This document shows, one piece after another, positions 18,101 to 26,600 of a DNA stretch of 64,000 nt. Position 1 is the first letter of the stretch; each line of letters starts with the position of its first letter. Below the pieces are notes generated by a model. That model did no database searches. It saw nothing but the letters and a program-made list of their open reading frames with translations, and was not told the DNA's origin. A program made the position numbers and the translations under genes. The DNA lies in the NCBI RefSeq assembly GCF_030014955.1, contig NZ_JAGRPV010000001.1, forward strand, positions 7,752,001 to 7,816,000, in the 5' to 3' direction. This DNA is from Cohnella hashimotonis. Its GTDB lineage: Bacteria; Bacillota; Bacilli; Paenibacillales; Paenibacillaceae.

Positions 18101-20651
18101 CAGTGGACGGATTGTTGACGTTCAGATTGATGCCCATCGACATGATCTTCTCGATGCGCGTCGCTTCCGCGTAACCGGCGATGCCGCCGATGATCGGATT
18201 GGTAGAAGCCGCAACCGTGCCGATCAAAAGATCGTCGACGTTGACTGCCGTTGCATCGCCAACGATGCTGCCGTCGATGATGCGGCCGGCGATGCCCCCC
18301 GCTGCCGAGCCCGCCGCCTGAAGGGCCAGATTCACATAGTTCGGCGCATCCGCCATCGCTTGCGGATTGCCAATGTCGGTGCTCTTTGCATATCCGACGA
18401 TGCCGCCGGCGTTGATGTTCGGCGCCAGCACGCTGACCGTCGGGTTCTCTCCGCCGATCAGCTTGACGTTGTTCAGGCTGGCTCGACCGCCGTCCGGGCC
18501 TTCGGAACGGCCCACAATGCCGCCTGCCGACGAATCGGCGCCCGAAGCTTTAATCTCGATTGCTTCCGCTGTCGAGCTGCTGACGGAGCCGCGGTTGAGG
18601 CCAGCGACGCCGCCGATCGAACCGCGCGCGCCCGAGGCCGTAATGACAGTGCCGCTCACCTTGCTGCCTGCAGCCGCACCATGGTTTTCTCCGAATACGC
18701 CGCCCAGGCGGACGTCTTCTCCGGTAGATTTCAGCTGCACGCGCTTCACCTCGACGACCATGACCGGTGCCCGATTGACCCCGACCGCGCCGCCGAAGCT
18801 GCTGTCCGTCGCGCCCGCATCAATCAGGAAGTCTTGTACGATTACCGGCGCTTCCGTCGTACCTACGCTGGCTTCGGCTGTCAGACTCCCTGCAATGCCC
18901 CCTGCTGTATAAAGACTCTTACCGCTGCCTGCGGCAATGCCGACCCGAGTGACCTTGCTGCCCGTGATGGTCAGCGGCTTCTCATTGAGACCCGCAATGC
19001 CGCCGACGGTCCAGCTGTCCGCGCCGGTCGGAAGGCCGGTGACGGCCTCCAGCTTGACGCTGTCATAGCCGTTGTATTCCGATGCGCCAACCTCCGCACC
19101 GTACACGCTGCCCTGCATGCTGCCGCCGACGCCGCCGACGGCGCTGCCGACCGTATGGGTTTTGAGCGAGATATACTTGACCGACACTCTGTTGACTGCG
19201 CCGTCAATATACCCACCGACACCGCCGATCGAACCGTCTGCATCGATTGTCGCATACTTGCTTGCGATGCCGCCGACCGCGACTTGGGTGTAATGACCGC
19301 TGCCGTCCCCATTCGCGTCGCCGACGCCGCCGCCCTTGGCATAGCCGACGATGCCGCCGGTATAGGCATTGGCGCCGTTAGCTGCAATGTCCGCATTAAA
19401 CGATACGTTCATGATCGTGCCGCCGACGGAATAGCCGGCGAAGCCGCCGGTATACACCTTGTCCGCGCCAATCGCTTGAATGTTGACTTTGTTCAGGAAC
19501 GATCCCGACCAGCTGTAGTTGTCTCCGAAATAACCGGCAACGCCGCCGGTATAAACGCCGGTGCCGCCGCTATTGTGGATCGTGCCTTTGTTCTCGAAGC
19601 TGCCGCGGAGCACGGACCGGTCCGTAGCAGGGGCTTCTGCGGCGCCGACAAAGCCGCCTGCATAAGAACCCGTTCCTCCGGGAGTGTCCACGGTAATTGT
19701 TCCTTCGTTCTTCGTCAGGCTGGAGATGGAGATCCGCCCGCCAACCCGGCCGGCGATCCCGCCGGCATAGCTGACCGTCGCGCCGTTTGCGCTAATGTTG
19801 CCCTTGTTGACGATCGGCGTATCCTGGTCCTCAAGCTCGAGCAAGCCCTCGACGTAGCCGACAATGCCGCCTACGCCGATTGTCCCGCCCTTACCGTCTA
19901 CCGTTATATCCTTTTGATTCTCGGCTTGCTTGATTCTTAATCCATGCGCGCCGCCGTAGCCGGCGATGCCGCCAGCGTACGAAGTGCCGTTGGTCGTGAC
20001 CGTCTTGGTATTCACGACGTTGGCGATGGTGCCTTCGCCCATCCCAACAATACCCCCGGCATACACGTTGTATGCCGCGTCGGTCACGCTGATCTCGATA
20101 TTGTTGGTGATGTTATATACGAGGCTGCTGCCCGTCATCTTGCCGACCGCAGACCCCGCGTATACTTCGTACGCGGAATCGGCGACGCTGATCCGGCCGT
20201 TGTCGGCAAAGGTAAAGCCGCCGAGCGTACCGGCCTCCATATACCCGATTAACCCGCGATAGCTGAGATTGTCCGGAATCTTCATCCCCGAGATCGTGAA
20301 TCTGGCGCCGTTTTGCGCGATCATCGTTCCCTTGAAAGGATGTTCTTTGTCTCCGATCGGCAGCCACTCGTAGTTAGAGAGGTCCATATCGCCGGCGACT
20401 TCAAGAATCTTGTTCTTGAAGCCGTTCACTTTGCCGTCCGGATCTTCGCTGACCAGCTTCGCTACGCCGGCCAGCATTTCGGGCGTATTGATATTAAAGG
20501 TCGAATAAATGGGATTATACCAATTCGTCTCTGCCACGGAATCCCAAGTCTGAGGATCCGCCATAGCCTTTGGTCCGAAGGACAGAGCCAGGCTCCCCGT
20601 CAGCACCGTCGCCAGGATCGTCCCGACGACGGATTTCAACTTAAATGCCAT
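12165..20651 (-). CDS. Giant GLUG-repeat (beta-solenoid) SLH-anchored surface protein
   Basis: A secreted protein of about 2828 residues. A signal peptide ends near KAMA. About residues 35-2370 are dozens of GLUG-type repeats of the form GG(I/L)(V/A)G, typical of secreted beta-helical adhesins. The module that opens the protein (WYNP..FNINTPEMLAGVA) recurs near 1220 (NWYMN..FQISTEAELAGLA), and a looser one appears near 2000. Then come two chitobiase C-terminal-like domains (about 2475-2520 and 2574-2624, with YYTLDGSTP and YYTTDGTEP) around a six-Gly linker, and three SLH domains (2645 to the end), the last followed by a cut-off fourth. I prefer the ATG at 20651 (after AAGGCGG) over the in-frame GTG at 20657. 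It starts 27 bp after the stop of the preceding giant gene, so the two are co-transcribed. No catalytic domain is visible. Confidence 0.88.
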   Translation of the reverse strand: MAFKLKSVVGTILATVLTGSLALSFGPKAMADPQTWDSVAETNWYNPIYSTFNINTPEMLAGVAKLVSEDPDGKVNGFKNKILEVAGDMDLSNYEWLPIGDKEHPFKGTMIAQNGARFTISGMKIPDNLSYRGLIGYMEAGTLGGFTFADNGRISVADSAYEVYAGSAVGKMTGSSLVYNITNNIEISVTDAAYNVYAGGIVGMGEGTIANVVNTKTVTTNGTSYAGGIAGYGGAHGLRIKQAENQKDITVDGKGGTIGVGGIVGYVEGLLELEDQDTPIVNKGNISANGATVSYAGGIAGRVGGRISISSLTKNEGTITVDTPGGTGSYAGGFVGAAEAPATDRSVLRGSFENKGTIHNSGGTGVYTGGVAGYFGDNYSWSGSFLNKVNIQAIGADKVYTGGFAGYSVGGTIMNVSFNADIAANGANAYTGGIVGYAKGGGVGDANGDGSGHYTQVAVGGIASKYATIDADGSIGGVGGYIDGAVNRVSVKYISLKTHTVGSAVGGVGGSMQGSVYGAEVGASEYNGYDSVKLEAVTGLPTGADSWTVGGIAGLNEKPLTITGSKVTRVGIAAGSGKSLYTAGGIAGSLTAEASVGTTEAPVIVQDFLIDAGATDSSFGGAVGVNRAPVMVVEVKRVQLKSTGEDVRLGGVFGENHGAAAGSKVSGTVITASGARGSIGGVAGLNRGSVSSSTAEAIEIKASGADSSAGGIVGRSEGPDGGRASLNNVKLIGGENPTVSVLAPNINAGGIVGYAKSTDIGNPQAMADAPNYVNLALQAAGSAAGGIAGRIIDGSIVGDATAVNVDDLLIGTVAASTNPIIGGIAGYAEATRIEKIMSMGINLNVNNPSTVVGGMVGYNQATGAFIADSSTEGLSLKVNASATGTTVGGLVGVNAARAGDPVINPGSAVSTLRNSRAVGSVNVTAPSALVGGMVGDNGSLIANNNVADKVPVISRGRDATVGGLAGINRATGTLYYTYSNANLNVEGENTLVGGLVGQNDGAVKSSYVDIEVTGRATGTSSVPVYLGGLVGRNSGSIELSYFAGIATASGSYSVVGGLVGDQAAGTVKNAYAAGEASATMDHSFVGGLAGRIADGKISYTYSAAKVLASGGAAAGAYAGRYDSADMELLYKNYVVKDASGNLNVGLSDFATGTATTLDEPLRLDTVTVSTLRDRTVFPAQSGWDFVQAWRYGSLDAQYKYPEVNRIANSGDDTSGGVNANINWYMNDKGAINFQISTEAELAGLAGIVNGSIAGVDRFDFKDRNIQIVGPIHIQSRQWTPIGDKLENPFRGHLDGGDYLIDGLSLQPAHAYSGLFGVIAPEGKVEKIKLEPLAVAGLEYTGALAGSNEGTVDGIEVRLLGGAKVSGRVVGGILGSNTGTLGHLSLIMNDGGVEAAYNSSIVGSFVGDNTFPIDGQLSLASTAGSVVSYTEDAIIGGIVGRQSGDIHGFELTISPDFRILSNADRNIVGGAIGSYVYGEADNVKLVFEGAALEAGGPESVIGGVVGRAAAGTILSDIDVSAEVPGIHVLGKGIVGGVVGDKAGAGNNSFEIRNVTIGDLNVASSGDSLSALVGGLAGKIVNTATSNVDSSATVRGAGVTVTAGGIVGSARDSVLYKTKMAGDISATTRSGDTVVGGIVGELSATDRDRAFDFGLMTPLYPGLYQAEMKGGSQTAGSLNFQGKLYAGGIVGKNSNASIYYADSQTDLSVNGGDTILAGGLAGYSDGVIAASKTNSGVRVANGTAYEAGGAVGQAAGGGIYYTQVLSSGGKQLVVTSAISAVGETPYTHAGGLVGKASGTSIQNASTDMPVTLTEANSFNTPMVGGFAGQLTGTGPDTALVRDVWAKGAVTVTAKSASYAGGLSGSVDHYRIEHAYASGNVQQSGLDLRTGGLAGSVEASGSIIDSYALQQKLTASSAKAVTRAHTGGIAGANAGTLEGVSADIKEVSAPATGSGIYTGSIIGNLLTGGTLSGAVYTGQLDAVGHGGTSGQATKAETINVYAKGEWTIDVDTLFLNEPDAGNVEIATAPRLQGTVLLKNSTGAAYYKLFNRSANEAPNLPKLTLTADLNLEGIRFVPYETFTGTFEGGRHKLTALQPASSGSASFASTNGGEIVGVVFDRPIVSSTVDAAVVAGVNDTGAVIRGVAVRDAAVTAANRAGGIASVNRGLIENSYSSGAIQSTSPEGRAIAGGIAAVNTADGRVLKSFSMADVSVEAKEALSGGIAGNSAGTIEDGYSAGRIVAKGNVQAWSGGIVGLAEGGSILRTLNSGEVGAGIGGTILPGQSFFGGIAGQIVDGTSVSGSRYNAQALKRNTPYFEASGQAAAGNASGALGMSAASLTDGKLPEGFDANVWAVQEGFYPILADWSQTNDGLLASAAVIPSAQDTLNKLSSKFGLSQAETNALTWTSFAPPAALSLSQDEGQLKGSVPQGQKVKLKVTFGDASRYIIVGPSDFKFAEKANVPQPQSDSRSFNGSTQVIFRVIDSSEKIYYTLDGSTPNPFTSTLYPGSVLLTSTTTLKAIAVADGKEDSDIFSDRWIAQAAPSSGGGGGGSTPVTPTEPVTASIGSKTQDTTGTAPVVVAKNSKLELNAPTGQVIYYTTDGTEPTTNSLRYTGPIVLRSSMTIKFMTDKDNKVVSIDYKVENASYSLKEDAKDVNYMKAYADDTFKPSQAITRYELVDALSPLLDKEQVSVANLFDDVKSDAADTVAFFNAAGIIEGYPSGGFAGDRGLTRAEFAAVLTRVLHLDPATGGAVKQSDVKGHWAENYIGALTTAGYIKGFPDGTFRPESKITRAEAVVLINRIIGINTEALPVRFKDLPATHWAYRDIMSVVQ

Positions 20652-20678
20652 CTTCACACCGCCTTAAGGAACTCTGTC

Positions 20679-23600
20679 TTATTCGCCGGCGATCAACCGG
20701 TCCAGTCTCATTGCAATCGCTGCGGCCTGTGACCGGGTCAATGCATCCTCAGGACGGATATACCTATTCTCGCCCTGGATAATACCGTATTTGATGCTGA
20801 GCGCGACCTGCTCTCTCGCCCATGCCGGAATGGAAGCACGATCCGCGAAACCAGCGAGCTGATTATCGATCTCGGCGGCACTAAGCGGCTCCACATTACC
20901 CGTCAGCGTCAGCAGACGCCCCGCCATCGTCATCGCTTGAACCCGCGATAACGTCTCCTGCGGTTTGAAAACGCCGCCTGCGAGTCCGTTCGCCAAGCCG
21001 AGCTTGGATGCGATCGCTACGCTGCGCGCGTACCAGCTGTCCGCCGACACGTCGCTAAAGCTGGAAGAGGCGTTCTGATTCATTAGTCCAGCTACGCGGA
21101 GGAGCAGCGTCGGATATTCGGCCCGGGTGATCTTGCTCTCCGGATCGAATTGCTGATCGCTCTTGCCCTGGACGAACATCTTGGCTGCGGCCTCCTGGAT
21201 GGATTGACGGCCCCAATAGCTGTCCTTTACATCTGCAAAGCTCTTCGCGCTACTAATGAGGAACAAGCTGCCTTCTCCGGTCACTTTGATCCGGAAGCCG
21301 TCCTTCGTCTTGCTCCATGGAACGGTGGTCCAATTGCCGTTAGCATCCTTTAGCACGATGGCGGTCACTTCGTCCGCCTTAACGCCGTCCGGTACGTTCA
21401 GCTCGGTAATGACGCCGTTCATCCAGCCGTTTTCCGCCAGATTGGCTTTAAACGTGAGGCCGGCACCCGCGCCCAGCAGCGTCACCTTTTGCCCGGCTGC
21501 AATCGTCCGCATGGCTGCGATATCGCCGTCGGCATTGGCCGTTGCCGTTACGGTAAGATCGCCGGCGACGCCGGAAAGTTGATCCTTCGTCAGTGTCAGC
21601 TTGCCGGTAGGCAGCTGTACGATCAGCTTCTTGCCGCCATCCGCGAGCTGGCGAACTGCAGCCGAAGCGATGTGGAATTCATATCCTTGCGCGCTGCCTT
21701 CCTTCACGCTCAAGGTCAGATCGCTTTCGCCTGCCGCCACGGTGTCTTCTGTCGTCAGCGTGACCTTGGCAATGCCGTCAATACCCAATTCGCTCTTTAC
21801 TTCCTTGCCGTTAAGCGTGATGGTCGGCGCTTCTCCCGAAGGAGCGATTGGTCCGCCACCGCCACCGCCGCCTGCGCCGCCTCCGACATTCGTAGCACCC
21901 TTGTACTGCAGCATGCCACTGGTCGCCATAGCCAGCTTGCCTGTAGAGGTCCGTTTGGCAACCACGATGATATCGCGCGAGGTAGCGGTAACCACCCCGT
22001 CAGTCGGGAAGATGCTCCAGTCGGACAAATCCTGCTTGAACGTCGGCAGTACAGCTCCTGTGTCCGGGAACACCTTGTACGCGAGCTGTTGGCCGGTCAA
22101 ATCGCCGACATCTCCGATTGTGACCTGCGCCAGGGATGCTTTTTCATTCAAGACACGGATACTAGCCGACAAGCTTCCCATAGCCGTAGGCTCCGGAATC
22201 TTAACCTGGGCGGCAACCATGGCCGTCAGCGAAACGTCGTCGGAGACTTTGTAGGTCGCTTCGATCAAACCTGCGCCTTCGGTCAAGCCGGTAACGGTTC
22301 CCTTGGCCAGGCTGTTCGCGTCCACGGTGAGGTCGACTGCATCGCCCATCAGCAGCGTGTAGCTAAGCTTGGCTTTGATATCTTCCGCAGAGATCGGAAC
22401 CTCTTTAAAGGTCACCTTGCCCTGCGCATCCTTACCGTCGACGACCTTCAAGTAAGCTTGAATCGTCTTGCTCTCTCCCGGCGTCAACGCCGGCAGTTCC
22501 TTCAGTACCAGCGAAGCCGGCGCCTCAAAGCCGTCGTTCGTGATGCTGACCGTCGCCGAATTCTCATTGCCGGCTGCATCTGTAGCAATCAGCTGCAGAT
22601 CCACGGTCGGGTCGCTGCCCAAGATCGCGACGTCGCCCTCATACTTGCCGTCGTCCGCTACCGGAATGACGGTGCCGCCTGCGGTCAGCTTCGTACCAAC
22701 GCTAGTCGTGCCTGCGACGTGAATCAAGTTCGCAGACTTGCCGTCGATCTGGCCCATTTGCGTTCTTGCGCCGGTCGTCGGCTCATCGATGTAGAGTGTC
22801 GGAGCGATCGTATCGACGGTCAGGTACAGCATCGTAACCGAGGCGTCCTTCGTCTTCGTGTTCGTTGCCGTCAGCTCGATGGCATAAGGACCGTCGGTCG
22901 TGAAGCTGCTCAGCTTCAACGTGCCGCTGCTGCCTGAGGTGCCGTTAGTCAAGGAAACTTGACCGACGGTTTCGCCGGCATACTTGGCTTCAACTTTTAC
23001 GTTTTGCTGATTGGACACGAGCTTGATGCTCTGCGTCTTCTCGTTTGTGATCAGATTAGGCGCCGTTCCCGTGTCGGGCGTCGTGCTGACGGTGCCTTGA
23101 TCCGAAGAGACGGTCAGTCCCGGCTTCACAGGGACCGGCAGCAGCGTCAGGCTGCTGTCGACGCGGTCGGCGTAATGATAGTTCTCGTTCTTGTCCAGCG
23201 TCGCGGCAGGTTTGTTGGCCGCAGATACGCCGATGACGTATTTCTTGCCGACCTGCAGGCCGATGTACTTCTCGCCCGCCGCGTCAGTCGTCGTCGAACC
23301 TTGCAGGCTGTCCTGATCGACAGTGTCGGAAGTCGTGCTCGCCGTCCATCCGCCGACCGGAATGCCTTCATAGCGGCCGGTCGATGCGTTCCAATACGGC
23401 TGCAGCTCCTCTTCCGTCATCAGCACTTCGCCGTAATTGTCATATGGCTTCAGGCTGCCGGTCTGGTCGCTCTGCGCTTCGATAACGTAGTTGCGCGGAA
23501 TGTTCTCCTGACCCGGCTTAACGGCGCCCGGCTTGAACGACAACGAGAAGTAGCCGTTGCCCGCCGTTTCGATCTTCACGTCGCCGACCTTCTGCGGCGC

Positions 23601-26600
23601 GAGCGGATCGACGATCGTGAACTTCTGGGCCGAAGTCTTCGTGCCGAAGGCCGCGGATGCTTTCAACTCGGCGCGCAGATAGTAGTCGCCTTGGCGCAGC
23701 AGTCCCCGGATGTCCTCAGTGCCGCCTACCAGCGATACCTTCGTGACGTCGATGGTTGCGGTGCCTGCGGTAGCCGGCAGGTCCTTAGCAATCAGTAGAC
23801 CAGGATCGCCAGCGGCCAGTACCGAAGTGCCGTCGTCGAGCTTGACGGTGCCGCTGCCAACCGCGTCCTGCGTCAGGTACAGGTTGACCGTATCGCCTGC
23901 CTTGGCGTTGGATACGTTCCAAGTGGCGTTGAACTTGTTCGGATCGCTATTGCTTACCGCCAGGTTGACCTGGTTCAGCTGCGGCAGTACCGGTACGTTC
24001 AGCAGCTTGGTATCGACGCCCGATTCGGCCGTCAGCGTCCATGTGCCGCCCTTCTTGGCTTCCGCCTCCGGCACGATGATGTACGCTCTGCGGATATCGA
24101 CCTTTTCCGTGTTGCCTTCGTCGTTCGCCAGAATGATCTGAGAAAAGGCGTTGGCCTTCGGATTGGTATTCGTGTTGTCGAAAACGATCGGGTAATCCTT
24201 TTTGCTTGCATCCTTCAAAACGAGCTTCGGCAGCGTCTTGTAGTCGTAATCGACTTCAATGATGGCGTTGCCCGAAATATCATTCATCGGAATCGAATGC
24301 TCGCGGCCGTTGTTCTTGGTCACGATGCCACCGACCCCGAGGTTCATCGCGTCGCTTTCCATCAATTGCACGCCTTTGGCTACGTCGCGATAAACGATTT
24401 CTTGACTGCCCTGCTCCGTGTCCTTCCACGAAGTCGCGACCGTCTCAACGCCTTGGCCGATGACCAGCATGCGCGGTCCCTTTTCGGGGTCGTTCACGAC
24501 CATATGAATCAAGCCGTCCGGCAGTTCCTCGCTGGAGGTGCCGAATTCAACGCCGCCGCCCCAATAGTAAGTCACGCCGAGCGTGATGAGCAGAATGCCG
24601 ACGCTGCCCCAGATTTTGTCGTTGTTGACGCCGAAGAACACGCTCGCGAGCGGCATGCCCCCGACCACCGGTACGCTGTTCGGGATTTGCAGCCTGGAGC
24701 CGATGTAGCCTTCAAAGTCGATCCGGTTCTTCTCCAAATTCTGCCCGACGAAAATGCCCGCCTTGCCGACGATAACATCCCAGCCGCCGATGTCGACTTC
24801 GGTCTGAACGCGCACGAACCATGGGGTTACCCACTGCGCCTCAAGCAGCGCCTTGGTCAGCATGGGCAGTGCGTCTTCCCCGTCCGGATTCGTCGAGAAG
24901 TCCAGCTTGCCCTCAATCTTGAGACCCGTCCGCTTCACGGTCAGATCCGCCTGGCCTAAGAAATAAGCCGGCGCAATACCGAAGCGCATGCCCACGCCCG
25001 CCTGTACGACAAGCGGGAACGGGTCCTTGCCCGTGCCTGCGATCGTATCCGCCAATTCGCGAACCGCACCGCGGATATCGGTGAGATACGTCGCGCCGGT
25101 GATCAGAATCCCCGGCTTCGGAAGTCCAGCGCCAAATCCGATGACGTCCGGCAGAATGCGGCCGTCCTCTACCTTTTTAAATGCCAGTTCGATCTGTACG
25201 CCGAGCATACCCTTCAGATCGGCTTCGAATTTCATGCCGTATTTGCTAGGCTTGTATTCGCCGTTGATCTGCTGAACATAATGAGAGATAAAGATCTCTC
25301 CGCTTGGTCCTCCGCTTTTCTTCTCCTGATCCAGCGGCCCGAACAAGCCGAGGTTTCTGTTCAAGCCAAACTTCAGCGCGGCGTCGATGCCGACAAAGCC
25401 TTTGTTATTGAAAATAACGTTGTTGATCTCTGCGTCGATGATCTTCATCGAGATCATGCCGCCAAAAGAGATTCCGCCTTCTCTCAAGATGAAATCGTTG
25501 AAAGACAAGCCGAAACCGGAAATGTTAAACGACGGCACCGAGAACAACGATTGCCGATTGAAGTACACGTTCGACACCATCAGCTGACGGAGCGGGTTGA
25601 GCCGGTCTCCGATGAGGCCCGATGCCCACTTCAGGCTGCCGTTAAGCGACGTGTCTTCCGGATTGTCGTCGTTATCCGCCTGTTCCGCAGGGGACAGCGG
25701 GCCGCTGCCGAGCCGCTTGTTGAAGCCGTTGAAAAAGTCCAACGTCCATTCGCCGCTGTGGAATACGAAACCGCTGCCGGCCACGCTCAGCGTACCGTCG
25801 CCCTTGACGAACGTCGAGGCGAACAACGGATTGTTGGAGAAGCCCGGTACGAGATTCTGGACACCGAATACGTCCAGCTGACCCCGGACGATGACGAGAT
25901 CTTTGCCTTTGTAGGCAACCGCATCGTTAATGATAGCGGGCTCGGTCTTGGTATCGACGATGACCTGGGCGTCCTTGCCCTTGCCCACCGTCTTGATCAT
26001 GCCTTTAATGACGACAAGTACCGAGCGGCTCTTGTCTTCCTTTTGAAATTCCTGCAGATCGGCTTCGGAGCTGAATGCCTTGTAGCTGTAAATCGGAACG
26101 GCTTCCAGACTGTCGTCGTCAAGGAAGGCATCGAGCTTAAATTTTGGATCGACCGTCTTGCTCGCGACGCCGATTGCTTTTTTAGCCGCCTTGAAATTAT
26201 CGAGCGTGCTTTTCAGCTGATTTTTGTCGGCGAACGGAGGGGTCGCGAACATGCCGTTCAGCTCGTCCATGTTCTCCAGAGTCTGGCCGATCGCAGCGCC
26301 CTTCAGATCGAACGCCTGCTTATAAACGGCGAGAATATGCGCTTCGCGTACCCGGGTCTCGTCGTTGTCGGTCACCATGATCGTCTGAGGGGCAGTGATG
26401 TCGTACAGGGACGCTTCTTCGTCGTCTCCGCCCGTATTGCCCTTGTAGTCGATCTGGATCTGGTATTCGCCGAGCGGCATTTCGGGTCCGGTATCGGACG
26501 CCAGCACGTTGCCGTTAGCATCCACGCGATCACCGGTGTTGTAAGTGATGCGCATGTCGCCGGATGCGCCGTCGTCGGTCGGCTGGAGCAGCACGGAGCT

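Noticed and set aside
18072..19940. A 622-codon plus-strand frame opposite the GLUG protein gene
   Set aside because: Repetitive antisense of the GLUG repeats, rich in Ala, Asp and Arg; no start signal or family.
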